Shown here in pieces: positions 1-7,706 of a stretch of DNA of 64,000 nucleotides. Both the position numbers and the translations under genes were made by a program. Position 1 is the first letter of the stretch; every line of letters starts with the position of its first letter. The DNA is from Phormidium willei BDU 130791 (lineage in GTDB: Bacteria; Cyanobacteriota; Cyanobacteriia; Cyanobacteriales; Geitlerinemataceae): the NCBI GenBank assembly GCA_001637315.1, contig LSZA01000001.1, forward strand, positions 62,001-126,000, in the 5' to 3' direction. The notes under the pieces are model-generated. The model did no database searches. It had not been told where the DNA came from and saw only the letters and a program-made list of their open reading frames with translations.

Positions 1-416
1 GGAACTGGGAACGGGTCCAAACCGAGTTTCCAAGATATCCAGGATATCTTCGCGACGACTGGTTAACACTCCGGCTGAGACTCCGGCTTCTTGAGCGAAA
101 CGCTCTAGGGGGGTGATATAAGGCATTTTTTCCTCCTCCTCAAAGGCGGCAATTTCAGTGTTAAACGATGACTCCAACTCTTCCGGGAGAGTCATGATCC
201 AGTTGACCAGTCGGAAGAGTTCCAGAATATTTTGACGGCTATAGCCCCGACGGTAGAGGCTTTTAGTTACCTCCAGCTTCCATTGTAGTCGTTGGTTGGG
301 CTGCTGTCGGGTGGCTTGGGTTTTCAAATGGGCCATCACCATCACCGCAAAGGGGTTCACATCCTCTTGTAGCTGGTCCCACTGGTCTTGATACGTGAAT
401 AGGTCGGGAGCTTGAT
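1..416 (-). pseudogene. C-terminal part of an Rpn/PD-(D/E)XK-type nuclease gene, split by an IS
   Basis: This is the downstream half of a gene whose N-terminal half lies at 1811-2258. The intervening DNA is a tnpB element. Joining 416 to 1811 restores one open frame reading KLL-HQAPDLFTYQDQW, so the two parts were one gene. The product belongs to the large cyanobacterial family annotated as Rpn recombination-promoting nuclease/putative transposase. The visible part includes the usual NPFAVMVMAHLK segment and a C-terminal stretch containing ILDILETRFG. The gene runs off the left edge of the window, so its true C-terminus is not visible. It is probably inactive as it stands, unless the element excises precisely. 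Confidence 0.75.
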
Positions 417-598
417 AGCCCTGCTGCTTTAGCGCGGGGTGGAAAAGCGACTCGTGCGGCTTTAGCCGCCGTCAGCTTCTTAATCCTGTCTATCCAATCT
501 TCGATTAGTTGAGTCATCGTTTTGCGCTTCTGCTTGGCAACCCGTCTCAGCTTCTCAAGTCGTCCTGTCTCAATCCTGACACTTAATCTTAATTTCAT
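263..598 (-). CDS. Small ribbon-helix-helix-like protein of the IS element, reading out of the left end
   Basis: The N-terminus (KLRLSVRIETGRLEKLRR, then TMTQLIEDWIDRIKK) has the strand-helix-helix pattern of CopG/Arc-type DNA-binding proteins. Only about the first 60 codons lie inside the element. The remaining ~50 residues are translated from the interrupted nuclease gene in another frame and are surely not native. It is divergent from tnpB, with 45 bp between the two starts. Short proteins of this kind accompany tnpB in several cyanobacterial elements and may control its expression, but that role is inferred here. The readout tail arose from the insertion. Confidence 0.55.
   Translation of the reverse strand: MKLRLSVRIETGRLEKLRRVAKQKRKTMTQLIEDWIDRIKKLTAAKAARVAFPPRAKAAGLSSSRPIHVSRPVGPATRGCEPLCGDGDGPFENPSHPTAAQPTTTMEAGGN
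456..469. repeat. Left-end hairpin of the IS element
   Basis: GCGGCT and AGCCGC form a perfect 6-bp stem with a two-base loop, 40 bp inside the left boundary. Subterminal hairpins are the recognition elements of IS200/IS605 ends. Confidence 0.6.
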
Positions 599-643
599 GG
601 GACTGGCTACCCACTGGCTACCTCAATCGGCTATTATAATAGC

Positions 644-1768
644 ATGAAGACGCTCAAGTTCAAGCTGTACAACCACAAGCGAAATCATCACCTGAAGTGC
701 ATCGTTAATGCCTCGGGAACGATTTACAACCACTGTATTGCGTTGCATCGTCGGTACTATCGGATGTGGGGCAAACACTTGAACTGCTCCAAGCTCCAGA
801 AGCATATTGCTAAGCTCAGAAAACGTAATCCTTCCTGGAAAACCGTTGACGCTCAAGCAGTGCAAGACATCTGCCAGCGTATCGAAAAAGCGTATCAGTT
901 GTTTTTTAAGCACAGAGACAAAGGGGTTCGTCCTCCTGGGTTTAAAAAAGTCAAAAAGTACAAATCGTTTACTCTCAAACAGAACAACTACAAGTTTCTC
1001 GGTGAAAACCGGGTGAAGATCTGCGGTCGAGTGTATCAGTTCTGGAAGTCCAGAGAAATTGAGGGGAAAATCAAAACGGTGACAGTTAAACGGACTCCAT
1101 TGGGAGAGATGTGTATGTTCGTCACGGTAGACGCTCCTTCGGAGCCGACTGTCAAAGTCGAGACGGGTAAAAGCGCTGGCTTTGACTTCGGACTGAAAAT
1201 GTTTCTCACGACCTCTGAAGGCTTCAGTATTGACGCCCCGCTGTTTTTTAAGCAATCTCTCCGTGAGATTCAGAAGGCGAACCGAGAACTGTCCCGCAAA
1301 CAGAAAAGCTCGAACAAGCGAGAACGCGCTCGAAAGAACCTAGTTCGTCGCCACGAAGACATTGTTCATCGGCGAGAGGACTGGTTCTGGAAACTAGCTC
1401 ACTGGCTGACCGATCGGTTTGACGTTCTCTATTTCGAGACGTTGAACCTAAAAGCCATGCAGCGACTCTGGGGACGCAAAGTCTCTGACTTAGGATTTCG
1501 GTCGTTCCTGAAAATCTTGGAATGGGTCGCTCAAAAGAAAGGAAAAGTCGTTGCCTACATCGACCGTTGGTTTCCATCCAGTAAGACCTGCTCGGGCTGT
1601 GGGTATGTTTTGGACGAGTTGGATTTGAGCGTGAGACGGTGGCGCTGCCCGTCTTGTGGGTCGAAAAACGACCGTGACGAAAACGCCGCCATCAATATCA
1701 AACAGGTTGGGGCATCAACCTGTGGGCGAGGTAAAGTCAGTCAGGCTCAGCCTGCATTTACTGTTTGA
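644..1768 (+). CDS. tnpB: TnpB, IS-encoded RNA-guided nuclease
   Basis: At 374 aa it has the usual length of TnpB. The RuvC-like acidic residues are all visible: Asp181 in AGFDFGLKMF, Glu265 in LYFETLNLK, and the Asp of NDRDENAAIN near residue 343-345. A four-cysteine zinc finger lies between the last two (C316, C319, C335, C338). An N-terminal helix-turn-helix region with many basic residues precedes the nuclease core. TnpB proteins use an RNA made from the 3' end of the element to cut DNA next to the target motif, which favours retention of the element. The protein looks intact and probably active. A TATAAT at 635-640 lies directly upstream of the ATG, so the transcript may have almost no leader. 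Confidence 0.9.
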   Translation: MKTLKFKLYNHKRNHHLKCIVNASGTIYNHCIALHRRYYRMWGKHLNCSKLQKHIAKLRKRNPSWKTVDAQAVQDICQRIEKAYQLFFKHRDKGVRPPGFKKVKKYKSFTLKQNNYKFLGENRVKICGRVYQFWKSREIEGKIKTVTVKRTPLGEMCMFVTVDAPSEPTVKVETGKSAGFDFGLKMFLTTSEGFSIDAPLFFKQSLREIQKANRELSRKQKSSNKRERARKNLVRRHEDIVHRREDWFWKLAHWLTDRFDVLYFETLNLKAMQRLWGRKVSDLGFRSFLKILEWVAQKKGKVVAYIDRWFPSSKTCSGCGYVLDELDLSVRRWRCPSCGSKNDRDENAAINIKQVGASTCGRGKVSQAQPAFTV

Positions 1769-1826
1769 CCCCAGAATCCCCGTCGCGTGATTCGCGGGGA
1801 GTTTGTCAATGTAAGAGTTTGACGCT
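1660..1826 (+). ncRNA. Putative omega (right-end) RNA of the tnpB element
   Basis: In characterised TnpB systems the guide RNA scaffold overlaps the 3' end of tnpB and runs to the right end, with about 16 nt of flanking host DNA as guide. By analogy the guide would be the host sequence from 1811 (GTAAGAGTTTGACGCT). This lies directly after TTGAT in the restored empty site, so the RNA would direct cutting of the excised donor locus. The scaffold start is an estimate, not visible in the sequence. Confidence 0.35.
1777..1800. repeat. Right-end hairpin of the IS element
   Basis: TCCCCG and CGGGGA form a 6-bp stem around a 12-base loop that itself contains CG/CG pairing. It lies 10 bp inside the right boundary and after the tnpB stop codon, the usual place for the right-end recognition hairpin and for the omega RNA terminal stem. 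Confidence 0.6.
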
Positions 1827-2258
1827 GGGAAACTCGAATGAGATTTTGCTATCCCAGAGCTCATAGCCGAAGTTTTTAGGGGTCCAGTTGGGTCGATCAT
1901 CGGCCAAAATCACCAAGCTGGCCACGGGTAGCTTGTAGCGGTCAAAGATGCGATAGTTATAGACGAACACCCGTTGGTTGAAGAGTGCTTCGTATTGACT
2001 TTGCACTTCCAGATGGATGAGAACAAGGGCCTCCTGGTTGTCTCTACGCCAAACTTTCACCAGTTTATCGACCAGTCGTTTTCCCAGTTCCGCATCTCGG
2101 ACAATTTGCTGAAACTCTTGGTCGAGAAACTCGTACCCTCGTAACCAGTCGATGTCCTCATAGGCTTTGGGAAAGAAAAAAGCCATGAAGTCGGGGAAAT
2201 AGACTTCTAAGGCTTCTTTCCAGGGGCTATCATAGTCGTTGGTTTCCGATGGACTCAT
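1811..2258 (-). pseudogene. N-terminal part of the Rpn-type nuclease gene split by the IS
   Basis: It starts with MSPSETNDYDSPWKEAL and runs 149 codons before the element boundary. Inside are family landmarks: FPDFMAFFFP, IDWLRGYEFLDQEF, LVKVWR and the PD-(D/E)XK-type strand ALVLIHLEVQSQYE, then VYNYRIFDRYKLPVASL. In the present configuration the frame continues five bases into the element and stops, giving a truncated ~150-aa product that still contains the putative active-site strand. The ATG overlaps the stop codon of an upstream remnant (ATGA). The C-terminal half is at 1-416. Cyanobacterial genomes carry many paralogues of this family. Members are thought to nick or cleave DNA, but activity here is unknown. 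Confidence 0.8.
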
Positions 2259-2370
2259 GGGTTGATGTGATGTTGCACCTGCTCTAATGATAATTCTAAA
2301 GCTTCGGCAATTTGGGCTGGAGTTAGGTGGAAACTGATAAGTTTGGCGATCGAGTATCGTGAGGTTGGTC
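2255..2370 (-). pseudogene. Remnant of the 3' end of another Rpn/DUF2887-type gene
   Basis: A short open stretch with no start codon encodes IAKLISFHLTPAQIAEALEL followed by SLEQVQHHINP and a stop. This helix-turn-helix-like tail resembles the C-terminal ends of Rpn-type proteins, such as the EDIAQLLDVSVEEVQRLL tail at 32758. It lies between the DUF3352 gene and the split nuclease, sharing ATGA with the latter. It is best read as a decayed neighbour, but a short real peptide cannot be excluded. Confidence 0.45.
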
Positions 2371-2391
2371 ACTCCGAAAGGTCTTCTCTCT

Positions 2392-4320
2392 CTAGTGTCG
2401 CGAATGAGAGAGGACAAGGCGAATATCGAGTTGTTCTCTCTCTTCGTCAATGGACAGGCTTAAACTCAAACTGCGGAGAGATTGGAGAAACTCAAAGAAG
2501 GGATCGGTGGGTTGTTCCTCCCCCTCCACGGGAGTCATTCCGTTAAACTCCGCCATCGGAGACCGCCACAAGTCGCGAGTTGCGGCAACGATCGCCCCGA
2601 GGTTGTAATAGGCCAAACTGGTTCGGTTGTCGGGGAAGGGGGCGATCGCCGTCTGGAAGTTATAACTATCCAATAGGCGAACTCGTGGCTGGGGATACAG
2701 ACGGTTCACCGATGCCATTCCCGTCGTCAGTAATAGGGTATCCTCCGTAATCCAGCCATGGGCCACTTGACTGAGGGTTTCATCCTCAAATCCCATGGGG
2801 AGATTCCAACTGGTGAAGGGCTGATTCTCCAGGGATTCTCTAGAAATTTCGATAAACCCCTCACTAATGTTGAGAATCCAGCTATCCAGGGCAGATAAGA
2901 CCCGTTCAGCGGCGGGGCGATCGCCGGTTTCGAGATACAGACCAATATCAAAGGGAAGAAAGGGGAATAACGCATTCTGACTCCCGCCAATGGGAGGATA
3001 GAGAAACAAGGCAAACTCCCCATCCATCCATTGCAACAGGTCTTGCAGTTCCAAACCTAAGGCCTGACGAATCTCCCCCCGAACCCCATCGAGAACCGAA
3101 GCGATTTCAGGAATCTCCTCCACCGTAGAGACGAGAGTCAACAGAGACTGGCCCAAATTGATACCATTGGTGGCAACATAGGTTCCTCCCGGAAGTCGGG
3201 AGAGGAGACGATTGGGGTTTTGGTAACGAACTGCCATCGACCGTTGAGGGTCCCGGTAATCGCTGCGAAATTGCAACCGTCCGCCGGCTTCATCGGCCCA
3301 AATCAGGGCGTTAAAACTCAGATAGGTTTGACCATAGAGATCTGCCACGTCCGATAAGCCTGATCCACTGGGGAGAGGAGGGAATCCTGGTGGTGATTGA
3401 GTTTCCACCTGGCGGCTGAGTTGGGCAAGTTGTTTAAAGTTCCCATAGGTTCCCACCACGGCGTTGCTGAAGTCGGGATGAGACAGCAGTTTCTGAAATT
3501 CAGGATTCTCAGCCAGGGGAACTGCTAAACTCGCCATATCCAGATAGCTTTGGATATCCTCGCGACTCGGGGCCACCACCACTAGATTATTGGGGAGACG
3601 GGCGATCGCCACACTGGGTTTAACGATCGCAGTTTGGGGAAACTCGAACTCTGGCGGGAAATTGGAGTCCTCAACCCCCTCTCCCTGCTTGATCGCTGTC
3701 AAAACCTGTTTGAGGGGGTGAGACAGGTGGCTGAGAGACTTGTTTAGGGAGGGATTGCTGGGGGAAACCTCCCCGTCATCCTGCCACATTTCGGGAGAGG
3801 GAGGAGTTGGCATGGGATCGGGGGCCATCTCCACCTGGGGAAACACCTGAATGGGGATGTCGTTGTAGGTTTCCTGACTCGCAGATGTGCCGTAGTCAAC
3901 TTCTAAGCGAGTGAGATAGTCCGCGAAGGCGTTCTCATCCGATACGGGCATCAAGGTGACCGTTGCGGCTGCTGTTTCTGTCTCAATCGAGGATAGCGGA
4001 ATCACTGCTGTGGCACTCCAATCGTCAATCCAGGGGTCTAGGATTTCCCCCTCTTGGAGAGTGACAACAGGGAGAAAGGGCAACAATCCCGGGTCGTTGA
4101 AGACTTCAACGATGGAATCGAGGGCCTCGAAACGGTTAAAGGAATCCCAGGCTTGGGGGCGATTCAGTAGCAGAACCAGGGCTGCATTAGCGGGGAGATG
4201 CTGAGTGACTTCGGGGGGGGCGATCGCCTGTTCGGGCCTGTCCTCGGTTTGGGCCGATAGGGGTGATATACCCAAAACAGTGGAGAGGAGAACGGTCAGG
4301 GTCAGGTAACGCTTTACCAT
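2392..4320 (-). CDS. DUF3352 domain-containing exported protein
   Basis: The 642-aa product begins MVKRYLTLTVLLSTVLGISPLSAQT, a clear signal peptide. An upstream in-frame extension of 50 codons would bury this signal, so the later ATG is chosen. The mature part matches the cyanobacterial DUF3352 family: it opens with APPEVTQHLPANAALVLLLN and continues with repeated blocks of the type AIARLPNNLVVVAPSREDIQ and GGTYVATNGINLGQS. A proline/serine-rich insert of about 50 residues sits near residue 190-240. The function of the family is unknown; location is probably the periplasm or thylakoid lumen. It is a single gene, separated from its upstream neighbour by a bidirectional terminator. Confidence 0.75.
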   Translation of the reverse strand: MVKRYLTLTVLLSTVLGISPLSAQTEDRPEQAIAPPEVTQHLPANAALVLLLNRPQAWDSFNRFEALDSIVEVFNDPGLLPFLPVVTLQEGEILDPWIDDWSATAVIPLSSIETETAAATVTLMPVSDENAFADYLTRLEVDYGTSASQETYNDIPIQVFPQVEMAPDPMPTPPSPEMWQDDGEVSPSNPSLNKSLSHLSHPLKQVLTAIKQGEGVEDSNFPPEFEFPQTAIVKPSVAIARLPNNLVVVAPSREDIQSYLDMASLAVPLAENPEFQKLLSHPDFSNAVVGTYGNFKQLAQLSRQVETQSPPGFPPLPSGSGLSDVADLYGQTYLSFNALIWADEAGGRLQFRSDYRDPQRSMAVRYQNPNRLLSRLPGGTYVATNGINLGQSLLTLVSTVEEIPEIASVLDGVRGEIRQALGLELQDLLQWMDGEFALFLYPPIGGSQNALFPFLPFDIGLYLETGDRPAAERVLSALDSWILNISEGFIEISRESLENQPFTSWNLPMGFEDETLSQVAHGWITEDTLLLTTGMASVNRLYPQPRVRLLDSYNFQTAIAPFPDNRTSLAYYNLGAIVAATRDLWRSPMAEFNGMTPVEGEEQPTDPFFEFLQSLRSLSLSLSIDEEREQLDIRLVLSHSRH

Positions 4321-4472
4321 AGGGAGAGTCCTTGAAGCCGGGAAAGAGCTTCTGATGGGTCGAGAAGGGTCTGAGAATGGTCTCAGTGTGGCATAGACGA
4401 CCCAGAACGTCACGTCAGAGTTAAGTATCAGGATCGGTTGGGCTGGGGCTTTAACGGCACTTAGACACAAAA

Positions 4473-4498
4473 AAAAAGGGACATGAGCGTCCCTTTTT
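4473..4498. terminator. Bidirectional intrinsic terminator
   Basis: AAAAAGGGAC and GTCCCTTTTT form a perfect 10-bp inverted repeat with a six-base loop. The A/T runs allow termination on either strand. Given the gene order it most likely ends the minus-strand transcript of the zinc-ribbon gene upstream. Confidence 0.85.
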
Positions 4499-4578
4499 CC
4501 TCTTCTCGCTTCCTTATTTTAATCAACTGTCTCGGGCTTTGCATCCCATTTCCAGGGAGTTCTGGGATAGGTTGATGG

Positions 4579-4878
4579 TCAAGGGAAATGTTGGAGGGCG
4601 ATCGCCGATGGCAATGGGTCTCTCGATTGCTCCTCAAGGTCTTGGCTATAAACAACTTCAACCATCACAATCAGAAGCATTCCGGCTAAGATAAAGATGC
4701 TAAACCAGCCGTTATTGTCGTCTTCTGAATCGGAGGACTTCTCATGACGAGAACTCTGACGCGAACTCGAGTGTGACAAGTTTTTAGAAAAATTGCAATT
4801 CAGGCAAGTCCAGCGAGTTTCGCTTTCCTGGACAATACTATAACGACCGCAGCGTGGGCATTCTGGCGCACTTTTCAT
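4579..4878 (-). CDS. Small zinc-ribbon membrane protein
   Basis: The 99-aa protein has two CxxC knuckles, CPRCGRYSIV at residues 7-10 and CLNCNF near residue 30, typical of a rubredoxin-like zinc ribbon. A Ser/Arg-rich linker (about residues 33-55) follows, then one hydrophobic span (WFSIFILAGMLLIVMVEVVY). The architecture suggests a small membrane-anchored zinc protein facing the cytoplasm. I do not recognise a named family. It is a single gene with a terminator about 80 bp downstream. Confidence 0.6.
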   Translation of the reverse strand: MKSAPECPRCGRYSIVQESETRWTCLNCNFSKNLSHSSSRQSSRHEKSSDSEDDNNGWFSIFILAGMLLIVMVEVVYSQDLEEQSRDPLPSAIALQHFP

Positions 4879-5020
4879 GGTGGAGACCCCTGGTGTTTAC
4901 ATCGGTTGATGACATCAGTTCTATGCGCCCTGTTACCCTCATTCTCCGGATTGATTGATAAGTAGAGACTGTTTTAGGACAGTTTTAAAATTGGCAACCA
5001 CCTGGTTTGGAGAGGACAAA

Positions 5021-6340
5021 TTAAGTTTCAAAGTTACGTTCTAGATCCTGAATCACTTTGTCAAGATACCAGGCTTCGGTTTGGTTAGGATAGTAACGTC
5101 GCGCCTGTTCGAGTAACCGTTCGGCAATTTCCCAATGTCCACCCACTAGCATCCGTAAGCGTTCTTTGCGGGGAGAATTGAGAGAATCGAGGCGGTCAGA
5201 ACTCGATGATGTTGGGGTTTGGCGTGAGGGGATGGAACTGGAAATGCCTGATTGTAGAGCGTTGAGCTTTTTTAAGCTGGCGTTATAGTTGTCCCAATCT
5301 TCAGCTTCGCAGAAGAGAGATACCGCTGTTTGATAGTCGGCGATCGCCTGGCGAGTGTCTTCGAGGCGTATGTAAGCCATGGCCCGATTGAGATAAATTG
5401 AGGCACATTGATCGTCGAGGGCGAGGGCCTGTTCGTAGGCGGCGATGGCCTGTTGATGATCGCCGATATCGCGAAAGGCGTTTCCTTTGGCGATGTACAC
5501 CAAGATCTCTTCAGGGTTGAGTTGCAAGGCTCGTTCAAAGTCTGCCATCCCACCGGCGCGATCGCCGAGTTGAAAGCGGACTTTACCTCGATTGCGTAAC
5601 GCCAGAGCGTTATTTGGCTGCTTCTGTAAGGCTCGATTAAAGTCTTTGAGGGCGTTTTGGGGTTGATTGAGTTTTAGGTAGGCGATACCGCGACAGCAAT
5701 GGGCCTGAGGATCGCCATCATCGGCATCTAAGACCCAATTTAAGTCCTTGAGGGCGCTTTGGACATCGCCGTGACGGATGCGATCGAGCAGTTGTGAGTA
5801 GATATCCCCGACGCTAGGCATTGAGGGGGGTTGGGGGGAGGCCGATGTGGATGAGGAGGCGAGGTTCGATTTGGGTTGGATTTGGGCGATCGCCGTTAGA
5901 CAGGCTTGGCAATTGTCTTTATCCTTGCGATCGAGATAGAGTTGGGCGGCCTGTTTGAAGCTGGCGATGGCCTCGGGGATATCATTGAGTTTACGGCAGA
6001 GGATTCCCCGCAATCGTTGTCCGGCGGCGTGTTGGGCGTTCACTCGTAGGGCCACCTCGATATCAGATAAGGCCCCGGTATAGTTTTTTAAGGCCAGGCG
6101 GGCGATCGCTCGTCCATAATGGGCGGCGAAATCCTCGGGATGGAGTTGAATGGCCTGGGTATAGTCGGAAATCGCATCATGAATACGCCCGGCATCATAA
6201 TAGGCTAATCCTCTCTGGCGATAGGCGATCGCCGAGATGGGGTTCGCTTCAATGGCCTCGGTGAAGGCGGCGATCGCTTCGACGGTGTCTCCCATCTTCG
6301 CCTGGGCGATTCCCTTGTCAATCCATTCTTGTTCTACCAT
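5021..6340 (-). CDS. TPR repeat protein
   Basis: The 439-aa protein is almost wholly tetratricopeptide repeats in two arrays: about residues 4-165 (for example AIAYRQRGLAYYDAGRIHDA) and about 205-365 (ALALRNRGKVRFQLGDRAGG). A Ser/Pro-rich linker near 160-185 separates them, and a Ser-rich tail leads to a last helical pair. No signal peptide or membrane span is visible, so it is probably a cytoplasmic scaffold for protein-protein contacts. Its partner cannot be deduced from the neighbours. It appears to be a single-gene unit. Confidence 0.8.
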   Translation of the reverse strand: MVEQEWIDKGIAQAKMGDTVEAIAAFTEAIEANPISAIAYRQRGLAYYDAGRIHDAISDYTQAIQLHPEDFAAHYGRAIARLALKNYTGALSDIEVALRVNAQHAAGQRLRGILCRKLNDIPEAIASFKQAAQLYLDRKDKDNCQACLTAIAQIQPKSNLASSSTSASPQPPSMPSVGDIYSQLLDRIRHGDVQSALKDLNWVLDADDGDPQAHCCRGIAYLKLNQPQNALKDFNRALQKQPNNALALRNRGKVRFQLGDRAGGMADFERALQLNPEEILVYIAKGNAFRDIGDHQQAIAAYEQALALDDQCASIYLNRAMAYIRLEDTRQAIADYQTAVSLFCEAEDWDNYNASLKKLNALQSGISSSIPSRQTPTSSSSDRLDSLNSPRKERLRMLVGGHWEIAERLLEQARRYYPNQTEAWYLDKVIQDLERNFET

Positions 6341-6428
6341 TGCAACGCTCCTAAGACCTCGCCATTTCGCTACAGCTTATTCGATTTTAGGGCGATCGCT
6401 CAGACAGTGGCGAGTCTTAGGGGGACAA

Positions 6429-7544
6429 TTAGGCAAAGGGAACCGCTGAGAATCCCTGATTCTGGCCCACTTCCAAGAAATGAGCGACAGGGGTGGTAAA
6501 CTCCCCAGAGGCCAAGGCATCTAAGGCTTCGGGATTGCGAACCAGATAGGCAAAATCATTGTAAGCCGGATTGGGCGATCGCCAATCAAATTGCCCATGA
6601 TTGATAAAATGGCTGACAGCGGATTCCACCGAACCCTCGGCCACTCCCGCCGCCACATCCGGGTTACTGGCTAGGTAGAAGGCGGTATCAAAGAACCCAT
6701 TAGGATTGCGACCCTCATATTGTCCATGACGTTGAAAATGAGTGAGAGGATCAGCCATCCCTCCGTTCGCTATCTCATTCGCCACATCAGGGTTACTGGC
6801 CAGATAGAAGTCTGCATCAAAGAATTCCTCGAATTGCATTCGAGTCAGGGGGTCGGGTTGACGGTTGATTAAGGCCACAGTTCCCCCCTCATCAAGTCTT
6901 AGACTCACTCCACTAGGGTCATTCTCAGGTAAATTTTGTTCTAGACTAATCAGACGCGCTGTGCCAGCTTCAGCGTCCAGAGGCGTGTGAAACCTGAAGG
7001 TATAACCTTTAGGAGTATTGAGCGTTAGAGTTCTCAACTTACTAGCCGCAGACAGCTGGAACCCTAAATCTGCACTCTCTCCTATTTCTGGATCTAGCTG
7101 AACACTCGTCAAGACTTGTCCATCAGGGGTATAGATGACAAAATTGAAGTTGTCTAGCTGACTCTCACCAATCCGAGATTCTCCAGAGATATCGGGATAA
7201 CTAATCTCAGCTTGAGCGAAATACCCCCCATCACCCCGCCAGACAATTCGATAGGAACCGGCTGGGATTTCGCGGTTCCCCAGGCTAACAACTGTCCGTT
7301 CCCCCCATGTCACACCGGGTAGATTTTTTAGATTAGTTCGTTCCCCAATTCCCCTGTCTGTCCAGGGATTAGGCCATTGATTACTGTCGAAAAACGGCTC
7401 TGAAGTGGGGACAACTCCTCCTTCGTCACGTTCAGCCCTCAACGCGAAAGATGGTGTTGAGGGTTGAACAGTACCCGAGTTCCCTGATGATTGTTGGTCT
7501 TTCGGTCGTTTCGCGTCTTCGATTACTTGAGGATCCACAGACAT
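6429..7544 (-). CDS. Protein with C-terminal NPDVA-type repeats
   Basis: The 371-aa product has a low-complexity N-terminus (about 1-60) and a beta-rich middle region (about 75-235) with SYRIVWRGDGGYFAQAEISY. Three C-terminal repeats follow from about residue 245, each of the form F(D/N)xxFYLASNPDVAxx, then HFxxxGxxEGRxPN. Such repeats occur in cyanobacterial exported, often calcium-binding, proteins. Export without a cleavable signal (type I) would fit, but no transporter lies nearby. The exact role is unknown. A hydrophobic signal sequence is absent. Confidence 0.6.
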   Translation of the reverse strand: MSVDPQVIEDAKRPKDQQSSGNSGTVQPSTPSFALRAERDEGGVVPTSEPFFDSNQWPNPWTDRGIGERTNLKNLPGVTWGERTVVSLGNREIPAGSYRIVWRGDGGYFAQAEISYPDISGESRIGESQLDNFNFVIYTPDGQVLTSVQLDPEIGESADLGFQLSAASKLRTLTLNTPKGYTFRFHTPLDAEAGTARLISLEQNLPENDPSGVSLRLDEGGTVALINRQPDPLTRMQFEEFFDADFYLASNPDVANEIANGGMADPLTHFQRHGQYEGRNPNGFFDTAFYLASNPDVAAGVAEGSVESAVSHFINHGQFDWRSPNPAYNDFAYLVRNPEALDALASGEFTTPVAHFLEVGQNQGFSAVPFA

Positions 7545-7706
7545 AGCCCCCCTAAAATCTCAGGTAATGCAAGTTGAGCCATCGATCGCACCCTACCTTT
7601 ACGTAATTTCACCGACTATTATGACCTGAGATTTTCGATTGTCAAGACGGGGAAATCGCTCTAAGCCTCGACGGTCGAGGGTTTAACCCCTCAGTCCAGC
7701 CCAAGA

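Larger units (their letters stand above)
417..1810 (+). mobile_element. IS200/IS605-type element carrying tnpB without tnpA (1394 bp)
   Basis: The left end follows the pentanucleotide TTGAT (412-416) and the right end is TCAAT (1806-1810). There is no target-site duplication, and removing 417-1810 restores the interrupted nuclease gene in frame. This is how IS200/IS605 elements of the ISDra2 type (TTGAT target) insert. Each end carries a hairpin, as the family requires. The element encodes TnpB and a short ribbon-helix-helix-like protein on the opposite strand. No Y1 transposase (TnpA) is present, so it would need one supplied in trans. The boundaries are inferred from the restored reading frame and the target motif. 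Confidence 0.85.

Noticed and set aside
1248-1577. 109-codon minus-strand frame within tnpB
   Set aside because: It is the antisense of the conserved TnpB core and has no features of its own.
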